Notes: generated by a model from the sequence alone, not told the origin. Counted from the stretch's first letter, positions 1-10,077 are shown. The stretch is 64,000 nucleotides of DNA from Echria macrotheca (GCA_030411725.1 MU839828.1:3906001-3970000), one strand, 5' to 3'. Numbers and translations are program-made.

Positions 1-192
1 GTTTGATCCAGTTCGCTATCGACGATGAAATCGAGAAATCTCCCATCCACCCCGGCAAGTCTTGGCATCCTGCATGTTCGCGGCAACGGCACCGGCACTC
101 CACCCCCAGATCCCCCATATCAACAACTGCCACTCCGCCATTTCGTGTCTTCCTCTGCCTCAAAATCCCAGCCCGCTCCACAAACGCCCAAA

Positions 193-1077
193 ATGCGGTC
201 CCTCCCCAAGCGCGACTTCCAGTTCTTCATGTACCCCGACGCTCCCGCCGACCCGTCCCCGCTCTCAGTCAAGACCTCATCGTCCTGGACATACTGCGGT
301 CCCCTCCTCCAGCTCCGAGTCGCAACCGACCCATCTCCCGCCGCCGGCGTCGACAACTCCTGCTTCCCGCCGTCCTTCCACCACTGGTCAACCCACAGCC
401 TCTCCTCGTCCCTCCTCCCGCGTCTAGTCCCCTTCCTCACCGCAGTGCACACCCTCCTCCGCGACCAGGGCCTAGAACACTACTGGATCACCGTGCGCGC
501 GTCTCTCCCGACCAACGAATTCGACCAGCCGAGATGGCACGTCGATGATGACTTCTTCTCACCACCGCCCGGCACGGATGATGCCGAGGTAAAGAAGAGT
601 GGGAAAAGGGAGGGGGGCTGGAAGGTATGCACGACACTCCTTGGATCGGGAACCCTCTTTGCGGCGGATGGGAAGCGCGCGCGCAGGACGCTCGCTCAGA
701 CTAGGCGGGATGTCCTACGGAGGGAGAAGGAGGGCGGGGAACATGTGTGTCTGTCGATCCGGTGCGCGGCGTGCGGACGCACGGCGGATGCGGTGAGGGA
801 GGAGATGGCGGACAGGATGGCGGGGGAGGTGGTCGTGCAGTCAGGGTATGGCGAGGGGGCTGTCTTCCGGGTTGGGAGTGAATGTGGGGCTGTGCATTCG
901 GAGCCGAGGATGGAGTGTGGGAGGGTGTTTGTTAATATTGTCCCGGGGACGGAGGGGGAGTTGAGGCGGTTGATGGGGCGGTGGGGGTTGGTGTTTCCTA
1001 GGAGTTGGAGTTTGGGGGTGCCGTTGGAGGATCTGGCAGTTACGGAGGGGGGTGATGGGGTAGGGAGGGAGGACTAG
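193..1077 (+). CDS. hypothetical protein with HxD motif
   Basis: Single open frame of 294 residues from the ATG at 193; the frame stays open to another ATG at 25, which would add 56 residues rich in Ser, Pro and Gln, so the start is uncertain. I do not recognise the family. A block PRWHVDDDFF near the middle, followed by a hydrophobic strand (KVCTTLLGSGTLF) and later by a VHSEPRM segment, has the order HxD...H that is seen in cupin-fold iron enzymes, but this is only a resemblance. No signal peptide or membrane helix is visible. The stop overlaps that of the next gene, which is on the other strand. The window begins just upstream, so a first exon could lie outside it. Confidence 0.55.
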   Translation: MRSLPKRDFQFFMYPDAPADPSPLSVKTSSSWTYCGPLLQLRVATDPSPAAGVDNSCFPPSFHHWSTHSLSSSLLPRLVPFLTAVHTLLRDQGLEHYWITVRASLPTNEFDQPRWHVDDDFFSPPPGTDDAEVKKSGKREGGWKVCTTLLGSGTLFAADGKRARRTLAQTRRDVLRREKEGGEHVCLSIRCAACGRTADAVREEMADRMAGEVVVQSGYGEGAVFRVGSECGAVHSEPRMECGRVFVNIVPGTEGELRRLMGRWGLVFPRSWSLGVPLEDLAVTEGGDGVGRED

Positions 1078-1702
1078 ATGCATGCGCCGTCGTGGAGGAT
1101 GGTGTGCTCCGGGGCTTTGTTGTCCTGGAAGGGTATCTGGACGAGGATCGTCGGCTCGTCGGAGGGGAACTCGGTGTAGTGTCCCACGACGGTGCTGAGC
1201 GATTTGAGGTCGGCTGCGATGACCACCGACGAACGGAGCGTGCCGGGCATGATGTAGGCTACATTTGTTTGCGGCCTTGCGGTGTCCCCTGACGCACCGG
1301 TCTGGTCCGGGAGAGGTATGGACGCGGACGAGTTTTGAGGATCTGGGGCCGGGGCAGGAGATGTAATTCGGATCAAGCCGTTGAGGATGATGCTTAGCCT
1401 AGGTGTGTTAATCAGGCAGTCCGGAAGGGGAAGATAAAAGAGAAGACGAACTGAACGCTCGGTGCCCAGGCCTCACCGACTGTTGTCCTTGGCTCGATGC
1501 GCGACCATGTCGCTTTCGTTGTCTCGCCTACGAGGTAGTTCGCCGCCGACATGGCCTCTACGGGGACGGACGCGAGCTGCCAGCACTCCAGCACCGAGTA
1601 TCCGTTGCGTGAGGATATGGCTGTGATGTTTAGCGGTGTGTGGGCAGCTTCCGCGGCGGCGGTCAAGGCCAAGGCGAACAGCGAGATCAGTGGCTTGAAC
1701 AT
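1074..1702 (-). CDS. small secreted protein of unknown function
   Basis: Two exons, 1702-1452 and 1398-1074, with an intron (donor GTTCGT, acceptor CCTAG, branch-like GATTAAC) joining in phase 2 to give 191 residues. The N-terminus, MFKPLISLFALALTAAAEA, is a clear signal peptide. The mature part is Thr/Ser-rich in the middle and has one early Cys (LECWQLAS) and a late Cys near the C-terminus (DGACI), compatible with one disulfide. I do not recognise a family; a secreted effector-like or cell-wall protein is possible. The join reads smoothly (SVQ to LSIILNGLI), which supports the model. Confidence 0.6.
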
Positions 1703-2701
1703 GGTGATCTGAAAACCGAATCTAATACATAAGGTACGTAGAGAGTTTCTACAGAGAATAGAATCATATGCTGGGATAGACACCTATCTACCTGTACTTA
1801 TGGGGTGAGGGCTCGGACGTCGTACGGATAACCTTCCGCGATCGGGGTTCCAAGGGAGGCCAGGTGCATACGCGAAGCGCCACTGGCGATCATTCACGGA
1901 CGTCCGGGCATGTTTTGCCTGCCGTGTGCTGGCGGTAGTCATTGGACGGGGCGGTATTTATTACGTAGGGAGAAAAAAATCTAGAGCAGAATTGTGTTGT
2001 TCCAAAAGAGCTGGCATTTTATACAAATGTATGAGTCGATGGCATGTCATGCATTTTCCTTTGCGTGGTGTGTCCTTGACAGGCCTGACGGATGCTGCAG
2101 AATGCATTGCATGTGCTTGACAGGCACTAACAGATACTGGAGAATGCATAGTGTATTCTTTAACATGCCTGAAAGATGTTGCAGAATGCATTGTGGTATG
2201 TTCTTGACTGGCCTGACAGATGCTGCAGAACTGCAGAAGTGCGGGACATGATACATGTACAGTGTTGTATGTCAAGGCGAAGACGGAGAATCGGATATGC
2301 GGATCGAGCATCTAGATACCTTAGGTAGACGGACATTAGACTTGTTCCGTGTTACCGTGACGACCTGTTATCACCTGTCGCGACCTAGAGACAAAATAGG
2401 TACTTAGATGAGGTGAGTTTATAGGAGGCTATATGTTTCACGGGGCGTTCTTTTCTTGTAATAAGTATGAGCTGTTGTATTGTCCTACCAATCCCTATTG
2501 GAATCACCAAACCAGAGATGCCGAGCAGAAATCCGTACAAAAAATGATCATGACCTATCGCCACTGCAACTCGCCCGCCATCCACAACATACCTGGAGCA
2601 TCTCTGGTAGCCACCCGTCTCCGTCGTCTGATCTGCCATCTCAATGATATCATTCATGACCATGCCCCTGAACCACAGAAACTCATATGGTAAAAAGGTA
2701 T
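1703..2701. other. intergenic, holds a short tandem repeat
   Basis: No convincing gene. Apart from the four-copy minisatellite listed separately it looks like promoter sequence of the secreted protein and the 3' flank of the UstYa-like gene. Confidence 0.5.
2076..2245. repeat. degenerate tandem repeat, four units of 41-44 bp
   Basis: Four consecutive units start at 2076, 2117, 2160 and 2204. Each begins with a TTGAC/TTAAC element, continues with a GCCTGA(C/A)(G/A)GATG(C/T)TG core and ends with CAGAATGCAT plus a variable tail. The fourth unit is shortened. The open frames in this stretch on both strands are by-products of the repeat. No function is evident. Confidence 0.75.
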
Positions 2702-3703
2702 CTAATCACCACCATACTTGCCCTTGGTCTCATCCGGATTCGGCTTGATCTTGTGGATATCCGGGTGCCTCTTCCCACTAAGATCCCACATACCACGCTC
2801 GTCGGCCATGCGGACCAGAGCATCGTAGTCCTTGCAGGTGTGCTTCTGGCCCCAGGCGGCCGAAGCCGGCCAGGCGCCCGTCTCCCCCTCGAGAGACGTA
2901 TCGGCATTGCAGAGGATGGCTTGGCGCAAGTACTCGACGCAGTGCGTCGTGTGCTCGAGCTGCGGGCGCGTGTAGTTGGCAAATTCATCATATGAGGTGC
3001 CCAGACGGGCCATGAGGATGGACTTTTTGGCAAAACATGTTAGCTTGCGCGTCCCAGTGTGGTTATTGTCATGGAGCTGAGCATACCAAACAGTGCAGTT
3101 GGTGAAACACGCTGAGGATATACCCCTCGTAGTGGTCGCCGTCGGTCATGAAGTTGTCAATCTCGAAGGCAGGGTTGAAATGCTCAAACTCGTCGTCCTC
3201 GTACGCCTTGACGTACCCCCGGCTCCGCGGGTACAGCTGCTGCCAGTTCTCGTGCAGCTCGCGCTTGTGCGTCGCGTTCCAGAGCATCTCGTGGTCGACG
3301 TAGACGATCTGCGGCCCGAAGCCGGCTATGTTGCCAAAGACCACTTCTTTCTCGGGCACTTTGATGATTGTTAGTTTGCTCATCCAGCAGCGATGAAGGA
3401 TGTGTGTAAAAACGTACGTGATGGTCCATATCTCCGGATGGTGCTCCTGCCGGATCTCATGGCTTTATTGTACCGGTAGTCGTTGACGAAGATGATGACC
3501 AACAGCAATACGACGATCCCACCGAGGAAGAACTCGCCCACTGCCCGGAGGCTTACGGTGCGCAGGCGCTCTGCTACGCTCTGGCCATATCGGCGTTTTG
3601 TGTCAGTTGGTTGCGCAGAGATGAAGCCGAGATCTTCCTCGGAGCTGTCGTGATAGCGCGAGCCATCAGATGAACTCCGAGCCTTTTCGTAGACGTGTTC
3701 CAT
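2702..3703 (-). CDS. UstYa-like (DUF3328) oxidase, canonical type
   Basis: Three exons, 3703-3418, 3358-3087 and 3022-2702 (introns GTACGT...AAAG and GTATGC...AAAAAG), give 292 residues. A cytosolic tail is followed by one membrane helix at about residues 57-74 and a lumenal domain with the two family motifs HQLHC (181-185) and HTTHC (210-214), then the conserved YLRQ..LC.AD segment. UstYa-family proteins carry out oxidative cyclisation or hydroxylation of fungal peptide side chains in ustiloxin, phomopsin and asperipin pathways; the His and Cys residues are thought to hold the metal. The gene is divergent from the next UstYa-like gene and lies 2.2 kb from the repeat precursor, so a role in maturing that peptide is inferred. 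Confidence 0.88.
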
Positions 3704-4558
3704 CCTAGTCTCAGAGAGTAGAAGCTTGAGGTGCAATGCAAAGAGCTTGGAACGGTGGGGATGAACTTTTCTTCTCCTCCCTGTCTTTTGTTGGGCTCTG
3801 AGTAAGAAGCAGGGTGGATAGAGGAATGATGATGGCTGAGGAGGAAGTGACCATGACCATGAATAGGTACGGTCCGTATCAGGCCCTCTTGCCGGATGCA
3901 ACGTCTAGAATAGGAACTCGGCCAGCTTTTGCCACCTTATTCATGCCCTACCCACAAACCCCTCATCTGTCAGCCTTTCGTTATCCATCACCTGTTCAGG
4001 ATTCCATCACCCGTCCTCTGAGTCGCCAGTACATGGTGCGGTAGTGCGTCCAACCGCATGCGGCTAAGACGAGGGACCGAGAATCAAGAAGCGTGTGGGC
4101 GGCACAGGGGCTACTCGTCCAGCCCCGGTACGTGCATATCTTATTCACCTCCGTCTAGCAGCCGGATGCTACCCAAAGCCGGTATGTGTGGGAGGCAAGC
4201 AGCGGCTCAACAATCCACGGTCAATGCTACCTGTTCACGTTGGTGCATGCATCGAATGCTGACGAGTGGCACGGGTCTAACATGCCCCGGCGACGACGAC
4301 TGTGGATGCGGGACATCACGTTCACCTCCCTTTACCTAGACTCGGATCCCTCACTATTCTAAGCTTGTATGAGCTCTCTTCAGGGTCAAGAGCCTCCCCC
4401 GAGTTTCCTGATGCTTTGAACTTCTTGTTGGCCTGATATTGGCATGAGAGACCTGGTGCCCGTCCACGCTTATCATCCCTTCCTACCATCTTCTTGGCCG
4501 ACCTCCAGCAACACCATTCCTTACTAGCCACAATCTAAGCTGGTAAAACCTTCTCACC
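3704..4558. promoter_or_regulatory. divergent promoter region between two UstYa-like genes
   Basis: 855 bp between the start codons of two oppositely oriented UstYa-like genes. This is the layout expected for shared regulation of cluster genes, although no factor-binding palindrome stands out by eye. Short open frames here have no family resemblance. Confidence 0.45.
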
Positions 4559-5269
4559 ATGGACTTTAAACACAAGATGTCAATGGATCAGAACGACGGT
4601 GCCGATGTCTCCCTCCTCCCGAGAGACAACGACGTCGAGCTCCCGAGATTCACTCGCCGTCAAACCCCCGCCCGCCAGCTTCTTTCCTACCTCCTCACAG
4701 CACTCTTCGGCGGTCTCGTCGCATCCGCCATCTGGGCGGTATTCTGGCCTCACCAACTCACCCCATCCCTACCCCTTCTGACCGACCCGCCGCCCACCAT
4801 CCTCGAATGCGGCAGCACCGCGGCCGAGGCCCGCTCAATGGGCTGCAAGTTCCAGACGTGGACATACAGCTGGGTCCCGGCGCCGTGCTGGGACGCCGAG
4901 CTGAACACCGACTTCATCGCCGTCCACGAGCAGTACGCGCTGCCCTACTACGAGGACCGCAACGGGACCACCGAGGTCGCGTTTGATGACGTCTACACGG
5001 GTGACTTGCCTTTGTTGTATACCGTCTGGGGCTCGCACTTTTGGCACTGCGCGTTCCTGATGCGCAAGTTCTTTCGGCGGCGGGCGCGGTTTACTGAAGC
5101 TACGTGGGATTACGATCATGCGAAGCACTGTCAGATGTGGGTGGCGGATCCGTTTCGGTATGATTGGAAGCGGGTGAATACCAAGGCGGTTTTGGTCTTT
5201 GAGAACTGTGATCTGTCGATTGGGTTTGAGGGCATTGGCCAGGCGAATTTTGAGACGATTGATGGGTGA
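4559..5269 (+). CDS. divergent UstYa-like oxidase (HFWHC/HAKHC)
   Basis: Intronless, 236 residues from the ATG at 4559. An acidic N-terminal tail is followed by a membrane helix at about 42-62. A lumenal block has the pattern CG....EAR..GC......W.P..CWD.EL, shared with the two other divergent copies at 7.4 and 9.3 kb. Two metal-type motifs follow, HFWHC (160-164) and HAKHC (187-191), separated by 22 residues as in UstYa proteins. The NGT sequon is lumenal. It is likely an ER/Golgi-facing oxidase that acts on the secreted precursor encoded nearby. The second motif continues as QMW instead of the DYLRQ of canonical members. Confidence 0.82.
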   Translation: MDFKHKMSMDQNDGADVSLLPRDNDVELPRFTRRQTPARQLLSYLLTALFGGLVASAIWAVFWPHQLTPSLPLLTDPPPTILECGSTAAEARSMGCKFQTWTYSWVPAPCWDAELNTDFIAVHEQYALPYYEDRNGTTEVAFDDVYTGDLPLLYTVWGSHFWHCAFLMRKFFRRRARFTEATWDYDHAKHCQMWVADPFRYDWKRVNTKAVLVFENCDLSIGFEGIGQANFETIDG

Positions 5270-5868
5270 TGTGTATTCAGTTTTATTCTTTTTTTTAGTT
5301 ATCCGAGGTCATTAGTACGAAGAAATTCGAGAACAACTTTCTAGTACATGTCTGATATACGAGGTATGGAAACACGGCTTTGGTTGCGTCACTTGGGGAT
5401 TGCCGTATAGAACGCGGCGCCAAGTTACTTGGGAGAAATTCTTTTTTTTTTTTTTTTTTGCTTGCCACAAAGTGACAGCTGGCGTGGAAATGAAGGTGAC
5501 TTGGCTTGACTGGAGTTGAAAGTCCCATACGATCACTTGGCCAGGCTTCTACGCCGCTAGCATCAAATGTTCTACAAGACCTACTCGTTAAGGCATAGGT
5601 CTGTTTCCACGAGAAAGCAGAGTCGCTTGCACTCTGCTGCGTACACCGTCATATAATAGATCGGGATAATGAGTGGACGTAGCATTCATGTTCGAGCTAC
5701 TGCAGACATACAAGATCCTCCAACCATAGCACCACAAGAAACCTAGCCCTCTGCACCCAGCAAACTGAAGCCCCCGACACCCCTCCTAGAGCTACCTCAC
5801 ATGAACGGTTACCATCTATAGGGTCAGTTGATACAATTCAGCAAAGCAATCCAGGGAAAAATCTCACC
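5270..5868. other. intergenic with an 18-base T tract
   Basis: Converging 3' flanks of the UstYa-like gene and the precursor gene. A run of 18 T lies at 5442-5459; otherwise nothing is recognised. Confidence 0.5.
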
Positions 5869-6282
5869 TCACTCAGCCTCAATGATGCCGTGCTGACCCA
5901 TCGAGTGGCGCTTCGCCTTCTTCTCGACGATATCCTCCTCGATCACAGGGTAATTGACGACAGAAAAATCCTGGCTCCTCTTCTCCACGATGTCCTCCTC
6001 GATCACGGGGTAGTTGACGGTGGAGAAATCCTGGCTGCGTTTCTCGACAATGTCCTCTTCGATCACCGGGTAGTTCACCGTCGAGAAATCCTGGGATCTC
6101 TTCTCGACGATGTCTTCCTCAATGACAGGATAATTGACGACGGAGAAATCCTGGGATCTCTTCTCGACGATGTCTTCTTCGATGACCGGGTAGTTGACGA
6201 CGGAGAAGTCCTGGCTGCGCTTGATCACGCCGGCCGAGGCGGCCACGACGAGGATTGCGTTGAGGAGGACGGAGGTCTTCAT
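5869..6282 (-). CDS. dikaritin-type RiPP precursor, five Kex2-bounded repeats
   Basis: Intronless, 137 residues. MKTSVLLNAILVVAASAG is a signal peptide and is followed directly by VIKR, a Kex2 site. Residues 23-122 are five tandem 20-residue repeats, each of 18 residues (SQDFS, V or T, then VNYPVIEEDIVE) plus Lys-Arg; the fifth ends in Lys-Lys and a second AKR site releases a 12-residue tail HSMGQHGIIEAE. Signal peptide, identical repeats and KR borders are the architecture of ustiloxin, phomopsin and asperipin precursors. Each repeat contains Phe, Tyr, Pro and Ile followed by acidic residues, and the likely core is around NYPVI with an acidic follower. It is flanked on both sides by UstYa-type oxidase genes, the enzymes that cyclise such cores. 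The mature product cannot be read from sequence; a Kex2-processed repeat protein of other function is the alternative. Confidence 0.88.
   Translation of the reverse strand: MKTSVLLNAILVVAASAGVIKRSQDFSVVNYPVIEEDIVEKRSQDFSVVNYPVIEEDIVEKRSQDFSTVNYPVIEEDIVEKRSQDFSTVNYPVIEEDIVEKRSQDFSVVNYPVIEEDIVEKKAKRHSMGQHGIIEAE
5917..6216 (-). repeat. five 60-bp coding repeats in the precursor
   Basis: Units at 6216-6157, 6156-6097, 6096-6037, 6036-5977 and 5976-5917. The proteins are identical apart from one Val/Thr position, while the DNA differs at many third-codon positions (for example GAC/GAT, GTC/GTG, GAG/GAA), so the peptide and not the DNA is being conserved. Confidence 0.9.
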
Positions 6283-7367
6283 TCTGATTGATAGTGGTGA
6301 AGAGGTTTGAGTTTTGATTGAGATGATGTGTGAAAGGTGTTGTGACGGGGGGGTGAATCGTATGATGGGCAGTTAGGTCGGAAGGGACGAGTATGGCAAA
6401 TGGGTTGATAAGAGGGATAGCGAGCCACAGACTCCCTGGGGACAGGAGATGGGGACTCGAGATAGAGACTGGGAATCTACCGCTCCAACACCCCGCTGCT
6501 ATTCGGTGGAGAATACACATGGATCCGCGGCATGACGCTCACTCAGGGTGTGTGGTTGTTGGCAAGGCTGACTTCCTGGAATAGGAACACGCGACCCCTC
6601 ACTTGGTGATCATGGCCTCGGTCTGTCCTGCTCCCGGAGGTCCTCCATCCCCATCACCAACAGACGGAACCGTATCTTTTGGTATCTGGCTGGGCTAGGC
6701 AGTCGAGTGGATGCACAGGAATCATTCGGGCCGTCGGCACGGATGTGAGCGTGATGCTACGCCCTGCATCTTGCTGCCTTGATAATTCGTGCTGCAAAGG
6801 CGGTGTGGTGTATTCTTCGAGATTTACAAAGCTCTATGGGTATCATAGGACCGGGTATGTTTGTATCCTGTCTCAATGGGGAAGGTCTTCCACACCCCGA
6901 TATAGGCATACGGAGCCGTTGCTACGCTGCAGGAAACGGGAATCCCACGGGTTTGAGATTTATGCTTTGATTCCAAATTGGGTCGATACTTGGTGTGTTG
7001 GGGTAGGTAACAGGAATAGTCGGAGTCAGGTAGCAGGAGGTAGGTCTAGGTGGAAGGCATCGTCAGAGGACACGTAGGTAGGTAGGCAGCGAGCACAGTA
7101 GGACCTCGATTTCTGGTATTGTGAAGTGGTAAATCTCAACCTTATGGCCTCTGGTACGGAATCATACTGGCACACTTAATCATCCAGAAAGTTGAATCAA
7201 GCTATGAAGACCACCTACAAACCACTGACACGACACCTTCCTGTTGGGCTCCAGTCCATATGACTAAAAGCAGGAGTTCCTCTCACAAGCATCACGCGAC
7301 ACAACCCAGCTATCATCTCGAGAAGACCCCAAAATCCAGTTCTAGATCAGTTTGACCACAGTTCTCC
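6283..7367. other. intergenic upstream of the precursor
   Basis: About 1.1 kb that should hold the precursor promoter and the 3' flank of the next UstYa-like gene. The small open frames on the + strand have no signal peptide or family motif. Nothing else is seen. Confidence 0.5.
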
Positions 7368-8099
7368 TCAGAGCAACTCTAGAGGCATAACACCAAGCGG
7401 GTTGCGGCGACAAAAAGGTCGTCCGGCCTGCGCGATAGAAGCCACCTCGTGCACGTTCGGGTCCGGCCAGGTCAGCAGGTTCTTGGTGCAGTGAATCGTG
7501 TGATCCTCCTCCATCAGGTCGTCGTCCAGCGGCAGGTTGTTGAGCAGGGCGTGGTGCATCTTGCGCCACAGGTACAGACAGTGGATCTTGTGGAAGTTGT
7601 AGAGCGGGTAGAGCAGCTCGAACTCGCCGCGCTCGGCGGCGTCGGCCGGAAACGGGATGGTGTGCTCCTTGTCGGTGAACCAGGTATAGTTGGTGCCCGG
7701 CTCCTCGCGCATGGCGTCGAACGACTCCTTGTCGAAGCACTCGGGCGCGTACCACCGCGACGCGATCACGTCGTAGATGCACCCGTACGCCTTGGCCTCC
7801 TGCCACGAGTTGCCGCACTGCGTGCCCTCGATGACCTGGCCGTCCACGATCTTGGTCGTGTAGTAGCCGTTGCGCGACGGCGTGGGGATTTTGCGCGCGA
7901 GCAGCGACGATTTCACGGCGAGCGAGAGGAGGACGCCGAACGCGAGTCCGCCGATGAACACCACGGTCGCCATGAGGGTGAGGTTGCGCTTTCTCTTCTG
8001 TCGAGCCACGAGGATGGCCTCGGCATTGCTGTTGTCAAAACTCTTGTCGTCATCGCTGCTGTTTCCCCGGAGGGCGCTGTACTGGAACCACGGTGCCAT
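7368..8099 (-). CDS. divergent UstYa-like oxidase (HKIHC/HTIHC)
   Basis: Intronless, 243 residues from the ATG at 8099; the frame is open upstream, but the first 57 codons have no family features and the chosen Met precedes a normal short cytosolic tail. Membrane helix at about 43-62. The lumenal block is CGNSWQEAKAYGC...W..PECFDKE, matching the copies at 4.6 and 9.3 kb, followed by NYTWFTDKEHTIPF, HKIHC (170-174) and HTIHC (200-204). The tail ends in RPFCRRNPLG. Family knowledge assigns UstYa proteins to side-chain oxidation of ribosomal peptides; proximity to the repeat precursor supports that here. Confidence 0.82.
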   Translation of the reverse strand: MAPWFQYSALRGNSSDDDKSFDNSNAEAILVARQKRKRNLTLMATVVFIGGLAFGVLLSLAVKSSLLARKIPTPSRNGYYTTKIVDGQVIEGTQCGNSWQEAKAYGCIYDVIASRWYAPECFDKESFDAMREEPGTNYTWFTDKEHTIPFPADAAERGEFELLYPLYNFHKIHCLYLWRKMHHALLNNLPLDDDLMEEDHTIHCTKNLLTWPDPNVHEVASIAQAGRPFCRRNPLGVMPLELL

Positions 8100-9297
8100 G
8101 GTGTTCCAAGACGAGGCAATATTCAGAACAAGATGTTGATGAGAATGTTTCGTTGAGCTTGCAGAGTTGATCACGGTGGTGAGTGTCGGGGGCAGACATA
8201 ACCCCTGACGATGTCGAGAAACTCCAAGTGACATATGCAATGGGAGAGTCAGGAGCCCCGGTAAGTTCATATGTGTTCGAAGAGAACCGAGTACACTCGG
8301 CTCGGTGCTGTGCCCCAGGGCGGCCTAGAGTATCGTTTCCCCTCCTACGGTATCCTGGTATGAACCACGCACAGGGATTGTTTCTATCCGTCCATTGACG
8401 CTGGCGTATGCTGATTGCCAACGAGTTGGGTGGCTCTTGGGTCCCTGCCGTGTCCCTTCCTTGGCATTTGGCACCACTTGTAGACTCTATGCCGGTCTAT
8501 GCGGTGGCGCGTAACTATCCCCGGCACACGAAGAGTAACGTTGTTGGATGAAGTGGGACTGATAATCCCAGGCGCTTCGATGCGGAGCAAGTGACATGCT
8601 CCATACCTCTCATGGGAAGTGTCAGCTCCAGTCGGCCCGGAGTCTCGGAATAGTGTTTCTTCCCGTGGGCCAAATAGCACCTATGTACAGTACTTGTGCA
8701 GGTTTTTGGTCAGTCTGGCACTTGTGTGATATAGCGCGAGCCGAAGTCTGATGCAGGTGAGAGGCGGGGACTAGTAAGCATCCAACAAGGCGATTGTAAG
8801 CGCAGACAGGATGATTGACGTTATTCCCGTAGTGGCGAGAAAGGTAGCCCCATTGTTGGCAACAGCGTTAATACAGTGTAGAGCTTCAAGTCTCGTTGAC
8901 ACCCGTGCGTATTGCAAGATACCTATGTACTAGTGTTGGATTACATGTCGATGACTGAGACTTCCCCCTACCGTATGACGTACGTGATTATGGCATTTTA
9001 ACAGTCCGACACGAGCACCACCGAGTGATGATTCATTTGATTTTAATGGGCAGAAATTTGAAAAGGAGAAAAGACTTGTTTGATTACTGAGCAAAAACAT
9101 GTTGGATTACTATCATGTGAAATGTTTACACCCGGGAGAACAGTTCATAGCTAAACACCAGACGACAACCACCTCATCAGGCTTCAATATGCACATTCCG
9201 GCCAATCTCGTTCTCGCCATAAAAGGAGCTGACGTTCAGGTAGACGGAGATGGTACCTATAAACCAAAAGCAATGGCCGGTGGTCAGCCAGTTTCTC
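8100..9297. other. intergenic, nothing recognised
   Basis: 1.2 kb between two UstYa-like genes in the same orientation. No open frame with family features, repeat or RNA gene is seen. Confidence 0.5.
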
Positions 9298-10077
9298 TCA
9301 CTCCGAGTTGGTGTCGAAAACGACGCCAGAGACGGTGCCGGTACCGTAGGTTGCCTTGCGGCCCCAGATCTCGCCGCAGTGCATGATGTGCTCCTCCGAG
9401 TCGGAGCGGGGGTCGAGAATCTTGCCGTTGAAGCGGAATCGGTGCTCCTTGCGCCAGTAGAACAGGCAGTGCACCTCGTGCCAGCTGTAGTCCATGTGAA
9501 AGCGCGCGTTGGGCGTGTCACCTAGGAACATGATCTCCTCTTCGGTGATGGGCATCGTGTGCGCCTTGTCACGGTAGTAGAGCCACTGTCTCCTGGTGAG
9601 TAGTGATCGTTTAGAAGACAGAGCGCACATGGAGACTCACAGTTCCGTTCGGCCCGTCGCCTGAGTGGTTGAACTCCTCGGTGAGTTCATCGTCCCGGCA
9701 GTGGTCCGGCAGCCAGGCCGCCGCCAGTGCGTCGTACTTGCACCCCATGGCGATGGCCTCCGTAGAGCTCGTCCCGCAGTAGCACCCGGTATGCACTACG
9801 GGCGTCCTGTGTAAGAACGGGACATGACTGATAGCCGTTATGACGAGATTGATGAATCCCCAGATGGACAAGAAGGTGACGAGCAAGACCTTGACTATCC
9901 TCAACCATCTTGACTTCCTGCGCTGCTTGGGAACCACGGGCTCGTCGCACTCCAGAGAGTCGGACCGTTCCGACGTCGAGCCCGTATCGGATATCCTGCC
10001 GCAGTGGTTAGTGCGTACGCAAGGAGAGAGATTGTGAGCTGACGACGATATACTGACTTGCGATAATCCTCATACAT
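9298..10077 (-). CDS. divergent UstYa-like oxidase (HEVHC/HIMHC)
   Basis: Three exons, 10077-10058 (only 20 nt), 9995-9641 and 9585-9298, joined through introns with a CACTAAC branch site and GTCAGT and GTGAGT donors, give 220 residues. Membrane helix at about 42-62. The lumenal block CGTSSTEAIAMGC.YD..AAAWLPDHCRDDEL is shared with the two other divergent copies; NGTWLYYRDKAHTMP spans the second splice junction and matches the 7.4 kb protein, which confirms that join. Metal-type motifs are HEVHC (161-165) and HIMHC (191-195). It is probably the third paralogous oxidase of the peptide locus. The tiny first exon rests on splice logic alone. Confidence 0.82.

Noticed and set aside
5890..6291. 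Open frame on the + strand across the repeat precursor (133 residues)
   Set aside because: It is the mirror of the repeats, has no signal peptide, and the minus strand has all the expected precursor features.
7449..8156. 235-residue open frame antisense to a UstYa-like gene
   Set aside because: Shadow of the GC-rich coding strand; Val/Arg/Leu-rich with no family features.
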